Shown here: positions 28,201 to 38,257 of the stretch, piece by piece
Layout of the letters: each line of letters opens with the position of its first letter
Position numbering within the stretch: position 1 is the first letter of the stretch
DNA from: Oceanospirillum linum
GTDB lineage: Bacteria > Pseudomonadota > Gammaproteobacteria > Pseudomonadales > Halomonadaceae
DNA: 64,000 nucleotides
Assembly (NCBI RefSeq): GCF_001995095.2
Contig: NZ_MTSD02000009.1
Coordinates: 62,001-126,000, forward strand
Direction of reading: 5' to 3'
The notes under the pieces: model-generated
The model's database searches: none
What the model saw: only the letters and a program-made list of their open reading frames with translations
What the model was told of the DNA's origin: nothing
Program-made: the position numbers and the translations under genes

Positions 28201-29672
28201 GTATCATCACCCATGGAGCCAACAGCTTCCTGGCCTTGCTCTGCCAGTGGGCGCAGTACCTGATCACGCTCTTCAAAGCTGACCTGGTACATCTTCATAT
28301 GTGCCTGCAACTCTTCCTGAGTAACCGGCTCAAAGTTCGGGCCCTGAATTTCGCCCAGGGTAGACTCCAGGAATGTCGCCTTTTCCCGCATCCACTGTTT
28401 ATACGGATGTGCCGACTTCAGGCGGTTGTCGATATCTTCACGGTGCATCACTTCGCCGGTTTCAGTATCAACCACCAGCATATGGCCCGGGGCAACGCGG
28501 CCTTTAGCGACAACATCTTCCGGCTGGTAATCGTAAACGCCGATCTCAGAGGCTAGGGTGATATAGCCATTCTTGGTGATAACCCAGCGTGCAGGACGCA
28601 GGCCGTTACGGTCGAGCATACAAACCGCATGACGGCCATCAGTCAGTACCAGACCCGCGGGACCATCCCAGGGCTCCATATGCATAGAGCTGTATTCGTA
28701 GAATGCACGCAGATCGGCATCCATGGTGTCGTTGTTTTGCCACGCAGGCGGAATCATCAGACGTACGGCTTTAAACAGGTCCATACCACCGGTCAGCAGC
28801 ACTTCAAGCATGTTATCCATGCTGGAGGAATCAGAGCCTGTGGTATTTACGACCTGATCCAGCTCATCCAGACTAAGCACATCGTTGTGGAAGTTTTTCT
28901 TACGTGCGTTGGCCCAGCTTCGGTTGGCTTCAATGGTATTGATTTCACCGTTGTGAGCCAGATAGCGGAACGGTTGTGCCAAAGGCCACTTGGGTGCAGT
29001 GTTGGTGGAGAAGCGCTGGTGGAAAACGCAGATAGCTGTTTCCAGACGCTCATCGCTAAGATCTTTATAGAACTTAGGCAGGTCTGCTGGCATGACCAGA
29101 CCTTTATAGGAAATAACTTGTGATGACAAACTGGCAACGTAGAACTCACTGTCATCTTTAAGCGCCATCTCAGCCTTGCGGCGGGCCATAAACAGCTTAA
29201 CAGCCAGCTGCTGCGGGTTCATCTCGGGAGCGTCAACGAAGACCTGTTCAAACTGTGGCAGGCAGTCAAGTGCCATAGGGCCACATACAGAAGTATCGAT
29301 AGGAACCTGACGCCAGCCGACGACGCTCAGACCTTGGGTGGTAATTTCGTTAGTTAGAACAGAACGGGCGTTTTCAGCCTTAGCCTGATCCTGTGACAGA
29401 AAGACCATACCTACACCAAAGTGCTCGGAAAGCTCGGTATCAAACTGTTCTTTTGCGATGGTGCGTAGGAAGGAATCGGGTTTTTTCAGCAGCAAACCAC
29501 AGCCATCACCTGTTTTGCCGTCGGCGGCAATACCACCGCGGTGGGTCATACAGGTTAGTGCTTCGATCGCTGTCTGTAACAAGTCATGGCTTGCATCGCC
29601 ATTCATGTGTGCGATCAGGCCGAAACCACAGTTATCCCTAAATTCGTCAGGGTGATACAGACCAGTTCTCAT
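25218..29672 (-). CDS. gltB: glutamate synthase (NADPH) large subunit
   Basis: A 1484-residue protein that makes two glutamates from glutamine and 2-oxoglutarate. The propeptide is short: the amidotransferase nucleophile is Cys15 in '[15 protein letters not shown]', exposed by processing. The 3Fe-4S cluster ligands are visible in '[22 protein letters not shown]'. The FMN synthase domain includes '[16 protein letters not shown]', and the C-terminal beta-helix has repeated 'G..GG....G' patterns. It leads the gltBD operon, in the pilus-aro-damX-gltB order known from Pseudomonas. Confidence 0.98.
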   Translation of the reverse strand: MRTGLYHPDEFRDNCGFGLIAHMNGDASHDLLQTAIEALTCMTHRGGIAADGKTGDGCGLLLKKPDSFLRTIAKEQFDTELSEHFGVGMVFLSQDQAKAENARSVLTNEITTQGLSVVGWRQVPIDTSVCGPMALDCLPQFEQVFVDAPEMNPQQLAVKLFMARRKAEMALKDDSEFYVASLSSQVISYKGLVMPADLPKFYKDLSDERLETAICVFHQRFSTNTAPKWPLAQPFRYLAHNGEINTIEANRSWANARKKNFHNDVLSLDELDQVVNTTGSDSSSMDNMLEVLLTGGMDLFKAVRLMIPPAWQNNDTMDADLRAFYEYSSMHMEPWDGPAGLVLTDGRHAVCMLDRNGLRPARWVITKNGYITLASEIGVYDYQPEDVVAKGRVAPGHMLVVDTETGEVMHREDIDNRLKSAHPYKQWMREKATFLESTLGEIQGPNFEPVTQEELQAHMKMYQVSFEERDQVLRPLAEQGQEAVGSMGDDTPMAVLSRKHRLTSDYFRQKFAQVTNPPIDPLREAIVMSLETCLGTELNVFEDSVDHANRIVLTTPVLSPRKFKALQQLDDKGFPSHTIRLQYNPETTGLKQAIQNACEQAEAAIHSGKVVLVLSDREIEKGLLPIDALMATGAVHKYLGSKGLRCNSNLIVETGLARDSHQMSVFFGFGATAVYPYLSYNVLADLQRTGELQGDPAEIRENYRRGIQKGLLKILSKMGISTIASYRGAQLFEAVGLSDEVCDLCFKGVASRIQGADFAHFQMQQELLASLAWNPRKKIGQGGLLKYVHGGEYHAYNPDVVKAVQEAVQTGSYEAFKRFAKLVNERPAATIRDLLKVNKASSPIPLTEVEPAESILRRFDSAAMSLGALSPEAHEALAQAMNELGGRSNSGEGGEDAARFGTLKNSKIKQIASGRFGVTPHYLVNAEVLQIKVAQGAKPGEGGQLPGGKVNALIARLRHSVPGVTLISPPPHHDIYSIEDLAQLIFDLKQVNPDALVSVKLVSEPGIGTIATGVAKAYADLITVSGYDGGTAASPLTSIRHAGSPWELGLPEVHQALRINNLRDKVRLQTDGGLKTGLDVIKGAILGAESFGFGTIPMVALGCKYLRICHLNNCATGVATQNEQLREEYFIGTVEMVKNYFRFVAEEVREIMAEMGVRKFEDLIGRTDLLTAISDEEAPAKIQNLDLTNLLNNDFVPKDAPQTCQVARNEPFDKGSLAERMVTETLSSIESGQGGEFEFKVTNCDRSIGARLSGEIAKRWAEKGMPNPLTLKLSGVAGQSFGAWNAKGLNLYIEGDANDYVGKGMNGGSITLTPPKGSPFESQKTSIIGNTCLYGATGGKLFAAGQAGERFAVRNSGAHAVIEGAGDHCCEYMTGGLVTVLGDTGYNFGAGMTGGFAYVLDMDRTFVDKYNHELVDIHRISSEPMEAYRNHLRSIIAEFVEATGSQWGQEILNNFLDYYRHFWLVKPKAASLGSLLDSTRQRPE

Positions 29673-29990
29673 AAAGCTAACTCTCGCTAGTACAAAAAAA
29701 TCGTAGTTGTCTGCCCCAGAAACTTCTTGTGTTGTCTTTAATTATTAATCGATATGCGTCTTCCGTTAGACAGGTTTCTTTGAGGCAAAGGGAGAGAGAT
29801 TCTACACAGCTGAAGGCAGAATCTCAAATGTAAGTTTTGTTTAAGGGTTAGATATGGTGGCTAACTACGGAAATATGATGGCTAACTGCGGCTAAATTCG
29901 AAAAAATGAAGTGTTAATGACTGTAATTGGCCCCGCCCGGTAATTTCCCCGGGCGGTGTCGTTTGATTGAAAAGAGGGCGTTTTAAAGGG
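29673..29990. other. intergenic region between damX and gltB, with spaced direct repeats
   Basis: 318 bases. Two copies of ATATGRTGGCTAACTRCGG (29852-29870 and 29873-29891; 17 of 19 identical) lie 21 bp apart, two helical turns, about 180-220 bases before gltB. A GC hairpin CCGCCCGG/CCGGGCGG is at 29933-29956, downstream of damX, but lacks a T-run. No coding frame is supported. Confidence 0.5.
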
Positions 29991-31703
29991 TTATTTCTTT
30001 AGGATATCGGACTGCACGCTGGCCATGCTCCTTGCCCAGGGCTTGCGGTTCTGGAACTCGCTGGGCAGTTTGGGAATACTGGCAATAGCACTATCCCTGT
30101 TGTCGAATTCACCATAAATTACTACGAACCAAGGTTTGCCCTGATAGATGGTTTCAAAGTAGCGAACCTTGGATTTGTTCTTCAGCCCATCGATAAAGCG
30201 GATCGCGTTGGCTTCAATATGGCTACCCAGAAGCTGGAGGGTATACTGACTTTTCTTAAGCGCCATAAGCTCTTTTTCTTGCTTATAAGGGCTTTTTGCG
30301 TTGCTTTTTACGGGCTTCGTTTCAGGTGTTTTTTGGGGTTCCGGCGCTTTTTCTACAACCGGTTTCGGTGCTGTTTCAGCCGGTTTTTGTGCTTTCTCAA
30401 CCGGATCTGGTGCTTTTTCAGACTCAGGGGCCTGCGCAATGATAGTTGTTTCCGGTGCCGCCTGTTGTTTTACGGGCTTTTCGACAGGTGTTGTTTCAAG
30501 GCCCAGTAGTTCGGCGTCGGCGTCGCGTTTGCTTTGCTCATCGCTGGCGTCTTCCTCGTCTTCAGGAAAAACCGGTTTAATAATGGTTATAGCTTCTTCC
30601 TGCTCGATTTTAGCAGCGGCTTCTTCTGCTTCAGCCAGAGTCTCTTCTGCTGGGCGCGACAAGCGATTAAGGTCTGTCAGCGGGGTGCCTTCAGCAGCAA
30701 CGGGCTCTTGCTCGATGCCCATCAGTTCATCCTGATAGATATAAGCCGCACCCAGCAAGCCAGCAACAATAGCCAGAGCGGTGACATGCCAGACTGGAAC
30801 GGCTGCTCGCTTGGTTGATGTAGATTTCGGTGGCTGCTCTTTTTTCTCAGCTTTGACCGGTGCCGTTTTTTTCTCAGCTTTAGGTTTTACTTTAGGGGTG
30901 ATGCTGGCTACTTTCTTCAGGGCATCCGGGTCACTGAGAGCCAGGTTTGCCATGTTATTGATCTGTCCTGGAACCCCGCCACCCGCGCGAATAATATCTG
31001 CTTTTATTGACTCGCTGAGTTGGCCGGTCAGGCCCGCGGCACTCAGACGATAATCGAGATAACCCCAGGATTCTTCATTACTGAAGGGCTGCAGTGCCAG
31101 GTGATGACCAATGGCGTTGAAGCGCTCCTTCAGGCGGGAGCCCTGCAGGATTTCAATCAGTGGGTCTTCTCCGAGAAGAAGTATATGTGGGCGCTTCTGG
31201 TCATCATCATCAGAGAGCAGGATGACCATTAACTCCAGGGTTTCCGGGCTGAGCTGGTGAGCGTCATCGACGACAATCAGACAGCTGTTACCCTCTTTGT
31301 GAAGTAAGCTGAAGTGTTGCTTCAGGCGCGTCAGGTACTGGTTCAGGTCGCTGTCATTCTCCAGCCCTAGCTGCAGGCTGGAGTTGAGAGCCTGCATAAA
31401 AGTCTGAGGTTGGTTCACCTGAGCGTGATCGAAATCGCAAATCTGAACACCGGAGTCCATGCCTTCGAGCACTTTGCGTTTAATCAGGCTCTTACCTGAA
31501 CCCTGAGGCCCGGTAATCGTCAGCAGCAAGCTGCTGTAACGGCTTAAATGGCCTATAAGCTCGATGACTTGCGAGTGTTGTTGGGAGGGAAAAAACAAAG
31601 ATTCTTCAACGACGCCATCGGTGAGCGAAGCGGTGATGTTCGTAAAGGAGAAATTATCCCCAGGCATATCGGAATCCTTATTGTTACTGTTTTTTCCAAA
31701 CAT
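29991..31703 (-). CDS. damX: DamX-like AAA ATPase with C-terminal SPOR domain
   Basis: A 570-residue protein in three parts. First is an ExeA-like AAA domain with Walker A GPQGSGKS (65-72) and Walker B 'CLIVVDDAHQL'. Next is a single membrane segment (about 305-327) followed by an acidic, Pro/Ala/Glu-rich linker. Last is a SPOR domain (about 495-570; 'YTLQLLGSHIEANAIRFIDG'). SPOR domains bind glycan strands stripped of stem peptides at the septum, so a division role is expected. Enteric DamX lacks the ATPase; the form with it is known from Pseudomonas and relatives. It sits after aroB, the conserved place. Confidence 0.88.
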   Translation of the reverse strand: MFGKNSNNKDSDMPGDNFSFTNITASLTDGVVEESLFFPSQQHSQVIELIGHLSRYSSLLLTITGPQGSGKSLIKRKVLEGMDSGVQICDFDHAQVNQPQTFMQALNSSLQLGLENDSDLNQYLTRLKQHFSLLHKEGNSCLIVVDDAHQLSPETLELMVILLSDDDDQKRPHILLLGEDPLIEILQGSRLKERFNAIGHHLALQPFSNEESWGYLDYRLSAAGLTGQLSESIKADIIRAGGGVPGQINNMANLALSDPDALKKVASITPKVKPKAEKKTAPVKAEKKEQPPKSTSTKRAAVPVWHVTALAIVAGLLGAAYIYQDELMGIEQEPVAAEGTPLTDLNRLSRPAEETLAEAEEAAAKIEQEEAITIIKPVFPEDEEDASDEQSKRDADAELLGLETTPVEKPVKQQAAPETTIIAQAPESEKAPDPVEKAQKPAETAPKPVVEKAPEPQKTPETKPVKSNAKSPYKQEKELMALKKSQYTLQLLGSHIEANAIRFIDGLKNKSKVRYFETIYQGKPWFVVIYGEFDNRDSAIASIPKLPSEFQNRKPWARSMASVQSDILKK

Positions 31704-31824
31704 AGGTTTTTAATCCTACTTTTCCGGTGCAAAGGTTCAGATAATAAGCATCAAATTAACTTATAAAAACAACCCTGAACCCTTGATAATAGGCGGTTAT
31801 AAAAGCCACGGGAAGACTAAAATA

Positions 31825-32919
31825 TTAAAAAAAACCGAGTTTTTTTCCAGCAGCGAGAGTTTGCTGCAAATTAACTGCAGAGAACTGCTCAGTGACAACG
31901 GATTTACCGAACGCCGTCATGAGTACCAGTCTAAGATTCCCGTCTAATACCTTTTTGTCCACCAGCATATGTTTAATAAAGGTTTCAGCTGTCATTGATT
32001 CCGGCGGTGCAATGGGCAGGTCAAATTTCTCCAGCAGAGCTTTAATACGGGCTACATCGCCCTGGCTTAGCCAGCCTTCGCGGCCGGACAGATCCGCAGC
32101 CATAAACATCCCGGTGGCGACAGCTTCCCCATGGAGCCATTGACCATAACCTTGTTCTGTTTCAATTGCATGGCCAAAGGTGTGACCTAAGTTAAGAGTC
32201 GCCCGAACGCCTCCCTCCAGTTCATCCAGAGTAACAACTTCAGCTTTATTTTGGCAGGAGCGATAGATGGCTTCAGAAAGCGCAATGCTATTTTTCTGTT
32301 TCAGGGGTTGTACATTGCTTTCCAACCAACTGAAAAAGTCAGCATCACGTATCAGGCCGTATTTGATCACTTCCGCAATACCGGCCGCCAGCTCCCTATC
32401 CGGTAGGGTTTGCAGCGTATCGGTATCTGCCAGAACAAGCTGGGGTTGCCAGAAGGCTCCGATCATATTCTTACCCAGAGGGTGGTTGACGCCGGTTTTA
32501 CCGCCAACGGAGGAATCAACCTGCGACAGTAGGGTTGTGGGTATTTGAATAAAGTTGACACCACGCTGATAGCTGGCAGCTGCAAACCCCGTCATGTCGC
32601 CAATAACCCCGCCGCCCAGGGCGATCAGAGTACAGGTGCGGTTGAAGCGGTTCTCCAGCAGAGCGTTAAAGATCAGATTAACGCTATCCAAAGTCTTGTA
32701 GGCTTCGCCATCAGGCAGAATGACTTCTGCAACCTGATACTGATCGCCTAGTGTCGTTTTTAGCTGATCCAGGTATAGAGGCGCAACAGTGGTGTTGCTG
32801 ACAATCATGACCTGACGGCCTTTGATGTGGGGCGCTATCAGGGATATATCTGCTATCAGACCGCTGCCAATATGGATTGGGTAACTACGGGCACCGAGAT
32901 CAACATTCAGAGTTTGCAT
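31825..32919 (-). CDS. aroB: 3-dehydroquinate synthase
   Basis: About 364 residues. It converts DAHP to 3-dehydroquinate, the second shikimate step, using NAD and a metal ion. Clear motifs: '[12 protein letters not shown]', '[32 protein letters not shown]', '[20 protein letters not shown]' and the metal-ligand '[12 protein letters not shown]'. ATG 32919 gives the family N-terminus; GTG 32934 overlaps the aroK stop (GTGA) and is a possible coupled start. The two genes are clearly one transcript. Confidence 0.96.
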   Translation of the reverse strand: MQTLNVDLGARSYPIHIGSGLIADISLIAPHIKGRQVMIVSNTTVAPLYLDQLKTTLGDQYQVAEVILPDGEAYKTLDSVNLIFNALLENRFNRTCTLIALGGGVIGDMTGFAAASYQRGVNFIQIPTTLLSQVDSSVGGKTGVNHPLGKNMIGAFWQPQLVLADTDTLQTLPDRELAAGIAEVIKYGLIRDADFFSWLESNVQPLKQKNSIALSEAIYRSCQNKAEVVTLDELEGGVRATLNLGHTFGHAIETEQGYGQWLHGEAVATGMFMAADLSGREGWLSQGDVARIKALLEKFDLPIAPPESMTAETFIKHMLVDKKVLDGNLRLVLMTAFGKSVVTEQFSAVNLQQTLAAGKKLGFF

Positions 32920-32930
32920 GGTGTGCTGGC

Positions 32931-33452
32931 TCACAATTTTTTCAGTTTTTTAGTTATCAGGCGAACAACGCTTTTAGGTGCCTGGCGATCGGTTTTAATG
33001 ATCAGGTCTGCCGTTTCCCGGTAGAGCGGGTCGCGAATTGCAAACAGGTTTTCCAGTACCATTCTGGGGTTGTCATTTTGAAGCAGCGGGCGATTTTTGT
33101 CTTTTGCAGTACGTTGCAGCTGCTGTTCAATGGTGGTATGCAGATAGATAACGGTGCTGCTTTGGCTTATAGCCGCACGGTTTTCCGGGCGCATAATCGC
33201 CCCGCCACCCGTAGCCAGAACTATCGGGCCCTCTTCCTGCAGCAGCTCTATGATGGTTTGGGTTTCGCGCCGGCGGAACCCTTCTTCACCTTCAACATCG
33301 AAGATCCAGGGAATGTTGGCTCCGCTACGGGTTTCTATTTCCCGGTCGGAGTCAAAAAAAGGTAAACCCAGTTCGGTGGCCAGTAATCGGCCAATCGTAC
33401 TTTTGCCAGCCCCCATAGGGCCAACGAGAACAATATTATGGTTATAGTGCAT
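32931..33452 (-). CDS. aroK: shikimate kinase
   Basis: A 173-residue nucleoside-kinase fold. Walker [10 protein letters not shown] (11-19), '[20 protein letters not shown]' with the shikimate-binding Asp, '[10 protein letters not shown]', 'VLATGGGAI' and the lid Arg in 'KNRPLLQ' are all present. It phosphorylates shikimate at the 3-hydroxyl. The gene follows pilQ by 25 bases on the same strand and overlaps the aroB region, continuing the classical pil-aro order. Confidence 0.97.
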   Translation of the reverse strand: MHYNHNIVLVGPMGAGKSTIGRLLATELGLPFFDSDREIETRSGANIPWIFDVEGEEGFRRRETQTIIELLQEEGPIVLATGGGAIMRPENRAAISQSSTVIYLHTTIEQQLQRTAKDKNRPLLQNDNPRMVLENLFAIRDPLYRETADLIIKTDRQAPKSVVRLITKKLKKL

Positions 33453-33477
33453 CGCGTTAATTGCTGAATGAATCGGT

Positions 33478-35163
33478 TCAGTTCAGGCTGAGGCTGTCTT
33501 CAATCAACCTGGGCGTAATAAATATCAGTAATTCTACTTTTTCCTGGGACTTTTCGGAACGCCGGAATAGCGCGCCGAGCAGTGGAATATCACCCAGTAG
33601 CGGAACTTTGAAATTCTGGTCGAAGCTTTCCGAAGTGTAAATGCCACCTAAGACAATAGTTTCGCCATTGTTAACCAATACCTGTGTTTCAATAGCATTG
33701 GTATCGATTGCTGGTGCGCCATCATACTCCTGATTGCCCAGAGCGTCCTGAGTGATCTGCAGATCCATGATGATATGTTTGTCCGGCGTAATTTGTGGTG
33801 TTACTTCCAGGGCTAATACGGCATCTTTAAAGGAGACTTTGGTGCCACCTGAAGAGGATTCTTCGCGATAAGGGATTTGTTTACCGGATTTAATCAGGGC
33901 TTTGCGCTTGTTGGCTGTAATCACTTTGGGTTGTGAGATGATTTCACCTTTCCCTTCGCTGGCCAGGGCAGCCAGCTCCATATCCACCAAAATGCTGGAG
34001 TCGGCATAGCCAAGAGCAAACGTGCCAGCTCCGGGGTTGATATTGGCATAACCACCTGAGCGTGCTGTCAGGTCTACCGCGAGATCTCCGGAGCCGATCC
34101 CTCTCTGCCCCTGGCTGCTGACTCCGGACCAACGTATGCCAAGGTCACTGCTGAGGTTGCTGCGGGCAACGACAATGCGGGCTTCGATCAGTACCTGTGG
34201 GACTGGAATATCCAGTGTTCTGATCACATTTCTGATGTTTTTAATTGCGTCCGGTATCTCCTGCAGTAGCAGGGTGTTGGTACGTGCGTCTGCCAGGGCT
34301 TTGCCGCGTTTTGACAGCAGGCCGGGGCCTCCATTATGGCCGTTCAGGATGGCTGCGATATCTGAAGACTTTGCATAGTTGATCTGAATAAGCTCAGAGC
34401 TAAGATCGGCCAGGTCACGGTGTTCCTGAAGTGATGCCAGCTCTTTTCGTTCCCGCTCTGCTAACTCCTCTGCGGGGGCGACTATCAGTACGTTGCCATC
34501 TTTTCGGCTGGCCAGCCCTTTACTCTCCATGACCAGTTTTAGCGCCTGATCCCAGGGAACCTGCTTCAGACGTAGAGTGACGGTGCCCTGAACCTTATCA
34601 CTAGTAACCAGGTTCAGGCCGGTTTCCTCTGCGATGATCTGTAGGGCGGAGCGTATATTGATGTTTTGAAAATTAAGCGACAGTGTTTTGTCGGAGTCTG
34701 ATGCTCTCTTTTTAACCTGTTTGGCTGTAACTGGCTGACCGATAATAAGGCTGACGCGGTTACCCTCGGTACGGGTTTGAAAAAAAGCCGTCTGGTTTAG
34801 GTTTATGATCAGCCGGGTACGGGTGCCTGCCTGTACTCCTGTCACACTCTGCACCAGTGCCCGGTTAAAATGCAGCTTCTTTTGCGGCAGGTGATTCTCA
34901 GTATCAAACAGATCAACGATGAGACGGGGAGGGGAACTGATCTGGTAACTCTCAACCCGCGTTAAGGGTTGGCTCAACTGCAGGCGAAGCTCTGTCTGTT
35001 GGCTCTCGGTCATCTGCAGATCCAGTGATTTCAGCGCGGAGGGAGCGGCAAGTACGGATGGCATCTTCAGGATAAACAGAAACAGAGTTCCCCGTACTGC
35101 GATTTGCAGCATGCTGTAAAGATTGACCGGAAGGTTCGATACGTATTGAGACAAATTATTCAT
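33478..35163 (-). CDS. pilQ: type IV pilus secretin
   Basis: A 561-residue outer-membrane secretin. A signal peptide (about 1-40) is followed by one AMIN domain (about 45-135), an STN domain (about 160-230; '[26 protein letters not shown]'), an N1 domain ('[16 protein letters not shown]') and the secretin pore ('[13 protein letters not shown]' to '[14 protein letters not shown]'). It forms the ring through which the pilus leaves. It is shorter than the Pseudomonas protein, which has two AMIN domains. The start overlaps the pilP end by 8 bases. Confidence 0.95.
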   Translation of the reverse strand: MNNLSQYVSNLPVNLYSMLQIAVRGTLFLFILKMPSVLAAPSALKSLDLQMTESQQTELRLQLSQPLTRVESYQISSPPRLIVDLFDTENHLPQKKLHFNRALVQSVTGVQAGTRTRLIINLNQTAFFQTRTEGNRVSLIIGQPVTAKQVKKRASDSDKTLSLNFQNINIRSALQIIAEETGLNLVTSDKVQGTVTLRLKQVPWDQALKLVMESKGLASRKDGNVLIVAPAEELAERERKELASLQEHRDLADLSSELIQINYAKSSDIAAILNGHNGGPGLLSKRGKALADARTNTLLLQEIPDAIKNIRNVIRTLDIPVPQVLIEARIVVARSNLSSDLGIRWSGVSSQGQRGIGSGDLAVDLTARSGGYANINPGAGTFALGYADSSILVDMELAALASEGKGEIISQPKVITANKRKALIKSGKQIPYREESSSGGTKVSFKDAVLALEVTPQITPDKHIIMDLQITQDALGNQEYDGAPAIDTNAIETQVLVNNGETIVLGGIYTSESFDQNFKVPLLGDIPLLGALFRRSEKSQEKVELLIFITPRLIEDSLSLN

Positions 35164-35707
35164 CTGCTTCCATCACCAGTTTAAGCTGCCTGGGGCGTGT
35201 TACCCAGGTGCCCTGTTCATCCTGAACGGTTTCTTCAATATAGACGGTATCTTCTGAAATTTTCACCACCCGACCAAAATTCTGTCCCATATATTGACCT
35301 GCGATGACTTTATGTACTTCTCCATGGCCATCATCAATAAAAGCCTTAGGGGTGTGGTCATCTGAAAGCTGAAGCGTGCCGACAAAAGATAGTTCCTGCA
35401 GAGGGTGTTGTTCCAGTACTCCCTTGGGCCTGGTGCTATCAGGGATAAAAAGATCGGGTCCGGTAGGTGGTGCCGATGTCTGTTGCTCTTTACGCAGCTT
35501 GAAGGGGCTGGGCTGTAGGCTACCTGTGTAGCGTACTGATGGTGGTGTCAGTGTTTCCGGAAGCGGTGCAATACTGCCTGGCGGTCGGTTACGAATCTCC
35601 TGCAGTAAGGTAAGCAAAGCTGAATGATCATCATGACTTCTGCAGCCAGTCAAAAGCGTCAGTAAGGTCACTCCGGAAAACAGAAAAGCGATCAGCGCTT
35701 TAATCAT
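35156..35707 (-). CDS. pilP: type IV pilus assembly lipoprotein PilP
   Basis: About 183 residues from ATG 35707, which has AAGGGGAA upstream; the in-frame start at 35761 lies inside pilO and is unlikely. The signal peptide ends in lipobox 'LLTGC'. An unstructured Pro-rich stretch comes before the beta-sandwich domain ('LQELSFVGTLQLSDDHTPKAFI', 'VIAGQYMGQNFGRVVKISED'). PilP links the inner-membrane PilNO complex to the PilQ secretin. Confidence 0.92.
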   Translation of the reverse strand: MIKALIAFLFSGVTLLTLLTGCRSHDDHSALLTLLQEIRNRPPGSIAPLPETLTPPSVRYTGSLQPSPFKLRKEQQTSAPPTGPDLFIPDSTRPKGVLEQHPLQELSFVGTLQLSDDHTPKAFIDDGHGEVHKVIAGQYMGQNFGRVVKISEDTVYIEETVQDEQGTWVTRPRQLKLVMEADE

Positions 35708-36353
35708 GCCGTTCCCCTTGCTGTTGATTATCCTGTTCACGGTGATAGACCCTGATCTCAATGCTAAGGCTGAGCTGGTTATCGCTTGGCTGGAGTCTGA
35801 AATCGTGCAGTGTTGTCAGACGATCCAACTGAGCGATTGCAGCCAGAAACTGGGCCAGATTATGGTAGCTCCCCTTTACCGTCAGGGTGATAGGTTGAGC
35901 ATGGTATATTTTATGTTCCCTTTCTTCCCCCAGCTTAAATGTGTGAAGATCAACATCATGTAATTGCGCCTGTGTGCCAATCTGCTCCATAAACTGAGGG
36001 ATCGATTTTGCCGTTGGTATCTGAGAAGTCTGAGTGTGATCCCGTTGCTGAAGATTCTGTAGCTGGCGCTTATAAACAGCAAGGTATGCCACCAGGGATG
36101 CCTGGGTTTCATAAACGTTCAGCAGCTGCTCCCGGTGCTTACCCGCCTGATCGAGTCGCTCAAATTTTGGTGAAAGGTAAAGCAGGTATCCCGGAAGTGC
36201 TGTGATGATTGCCGTCAGAATCCAGGCGAGCACTTTTCCTGCTTTAGGCCAGGAGCCGGCGCTGCTGAAGTCGATCTCCGTCAGGTCTGTTTGTGAGAGC
36301 TTTTCCAGTAATTTTTTGAGCGGGTATTTTCTCTCCGGCATACTGGTAGTCAT
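35700..36353 (-). other. pilO: probable separate pilO reading frame within the fused ORF
   Basis: ATG 36353 begins 'MTTSMPERKYPLKKLLEKL' and is preceded by GAGGGGGG as a ribosome-binding site. From here the 217 residues match the whole PilO layout: cytoplasmic N-terminus, one membrane helix, a coiled coil ('LDQAGKHREQLLNVYETQ') and a ferredoxin-like domain. It may be translated on its own even if the fused frame is real. Confidence 0.65.
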
Positions 36354-36929
36354 CGCTGCCCCCCTCTGCTTCTCATGTTGAATGGCAGATCCCGGCTTCC
36401 AGTGCTGAACCTGTATTGTGAAGCGATGAAAGCCTTTGTTCAGGGCGCTGCTGCCGACATTTTTAAGGGTCGGGTTTTCCAGTACCTCTGATTGAGCAAG
36501 GTGGCGTATCAGGGAAGAGATCTGCTGATTATCTGTGGCTTCACCCTCCAGTGTTAAGGTTCCACCCTCCCGTCTGAGGTGAGTCAGATAGAGCTGTGCT
36601 TCTGTGGCCTGCGAAATACGGTTTAATATCCGCACAAGGTCGCCACGATGACGCTGTAAATTCTGTGTAGCCCTGACCTGTTGAATCAGTCGGTTGCGCT
36701 TTTCTCGCAGGTTGATTGCCTCCTGAGCCTGGGTATCCAGTTTCTGGGTCTCCGCCTGTATAAAGCGGTTTTGTTTATTCTGATGATCGATTCTGTGCTC
36801 AATAAATTGGCCCAAAGCCAAGATTGCAAACAGCGTGCAGAAGATAACCAGCAAGGTCTGCTGGCTGAACTGTTTTTGATGTTTTTGGCGCAAGACTTCC
36901 CGCCATGGTAAAAGGTTAATCTGGGGCAT
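35700..36929 (-). CDS. pilN: PilN and PilO read as one frame (fused or frameshift-joined)
   Basis: A 409-residue frame with two full domains. PilN (about 1-190) has the PilM-binding 'INLLPWRE', a membrane helix (about 25-45) and a ferredoxin-like periplasmic part. PilO (from Met193, base 36353) has its own cytoplasmic start, a membrane helix (about 232-255), a coiled coil and a ferredoxin-like end. In a real fusion the periplasmic PilN end would have to re-enter the cytoplasm with no helix to do so. At the join is a G6 run on the coding strand (36359-36364). With five G, pilN would stop at a TGA overlapping the pilO ATG. Confidence 0.85.
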   Translation of the reverse strand: MPQINLLPWREVLRQKHQKQFSQQTLLVIFCTLFAILALGQFIEHRIDHQNKQNRFIQAETQKLDTQAQEAINLREKRNRLIQQVRATQNLQRHRGDLVRILNRISQATEAQLYLTHLRREGGTLTLEGEATDNQQISSLIRHLAQSEVLENPTLKNVGSSALNKGFHRFTIQVQHWKPGSAIQHEKQRGAAMTTSMPERKYPLKKLLEKLSQTDLTEIDFSSAGSWPKAGKVLAWILTAIITALPGYLLYLSPKFERLDQAGKHREQLLNVYETQASLVAYLAVYKRQLQNLQQRDHTQTSQIPTAKSIPQFMEQIGTQAQLHDVDLHTFKLGEEREHKIYHAQPITLTVKGSYHNLAQFLAAIAQLDRLTTLHDFRLQPSDNQLSLSIEIRVYHREQDNQQQGERHD

Positions 36930-38001
36930 TTTCCAGGTACCTCATCGCCAGGCCGAATGCGATCAGAAGTGCCGGAGCATCCCTGTTCAGGGCTTTCTGA
37001 TCGATGGCGCTATTGATCGTAGCCAGTGCTAAGGGGTTGGCAATGAATGTAGGGATTGCCAAAGATGACTCGACCCTGCCTGAAAGTCCTTTGGTGGCAG
37101 CGCAACCTCCTGCCAGCAGAATATAGTCGACATGTTTATAGGTACCGGATGAGTAAAAGAGTTGTAATGCACGACTGATCTGTTGCACTGTTGTGTGCAG
37201 AAAAGCAGGGAGCGTGTTCTGGTGGAAGTCATCCGGTAGCTTGCCTGTTTTCTTGGCAAGTTCTGCATCATCAGGGCAGAGCTGAAAGCGCTGTGCAATT
37301 TCGTCAGTCAGCCTCTGTCCACCAAAAAGCTGGTCCCGACTATAGAGGGTTTGTTTCTGGTGCAGTATGGTTAAATTCATAATGGTTGCACCGATATCCA
37401 CAACGGCAATCACAGGATCTGCTGTTGTGATGTTCAGTCGGGGAAGCAGCCTGGATACAACGCGCTCAAGTGCGTAGCTTTCGACATCGACCACTGTGGG
37501 TATCAGTCCACCCTGTCTAAGCGTTTTCTGCAGAATATCCACCGTTTCAATTCGGCAGGCCACCAGTAGGACATCCTGTTTGTCGGGGTGATTTTTTGTT
37601 GGGCCGATAACCTCGAAGTCGATGGCAACGTCATCAATGGGGAACGGAATAAACTGATCGGCTTCGAGTATGATCTCACTTTCCATTTCGTCCGCAGAAA
37701 GGCCTGTATCCATGGAAATCGTTCGGGTTATAACGGCGGCATCAGGTACCGCTGCAACCGTTTGGCAGGCATCTGAACAGCTGGTGGGAATCGCCTGTAA
37801 AAGAGTTTGGCTGACCTGTTCCGGGTTCTGGATTTTACGTTCAACAACAGCACGGTTGGGCAGAGGTGCTATGGCATAGCTTTCAACCTGAAGCTGGCCG
37901 TTGTGACAGCTGAGTTCCAGCAGCTTGACTGAAGAGCCACTGAGATCCAGTCCTAACGTATTTTGCTTTTTTTTGCGTAATAAACTGAGCAAAGGCGTCA
38001 T
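36916..38001 (-). CDS. pilM: type IV pilus assembly ATPase-like protein PilM
   Basis: About 361 residues with the actin/FtsA-like fold: phosphate-1 'TLGLDLSGSSVKLLELS', phosphate-2 'VIAVVDIGATIMNLTIL' and adenosine motif 'YILLAGGCAATKGL'. PilM is a cytoplasmic ring component that binds the N-terminal peptide of PilN. ATG 38001, just after 'ACAAGG', fits the family start 'LLSLLRKKKQNTLGLDLSG'; the TTG at 38037 is less likely. It heads pilMNOPQ and overlaps pilN by 14 bases. Confidence 0.95.
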   Translation of the reverse strand: MTPLLSLLRKKKQNTLGLDLSGSSVKLLELSCHNGQLQVESYAIAPLPNRAVVERKIQNPEQVSQTLLQAIPTSCSDACQTVAAVPDAAVITRTISMDTGLSADEMESEIILEADQFIPFPIDDVAIDFEVIGPTKNHPDKQDVLLVACRIETVDILQKTLRQGGLIPTVVDVESYALERVVSRLLPRLNITTADPVIAVVDIGATIMNLTILHQKQTLYSRDQLFGGQRLTDEIAQRFQLCPDDAELAKKTGKLPDDFHQNTLPAFLHTTVQQISRALQLFYSSGTYKHVDYILLAGGCAATKGLSGRVESSLAIPTFIANPLALATINSAIDQKALNRDAPALLIAFGLAMRYLENAPD

Positions 38002-38257
38002 CCTTGTCGCTTTTGGTTTTGTCGCCCTTCTTAACAATCTGCGAAGGGGGAATAATTTTTTACATTAACGTGCTGTCCCAAAAAAGATATAAAACCATGG
38101 TTATAACTATAGTGGCTAATTAATGAGTGGGTAAATCAATCTTAAACCTGCAGTGCCATTGGCATCCTATGACTTTACCGGCCTATAATGGTGGTTTTGC
38201 TGTAAAAAGCGCAGCCTGGCTAATATGTAAACCTTGATAAGGGGAAACGATTTACCC

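Noticed and set aside
30300-30700. Repetitive Pro/Ala/Glu-coding stretch in damX as a DNA repeat
   Set aside because: It is the low-complexity periplasmic linker of DamX, without a regular DNA period.
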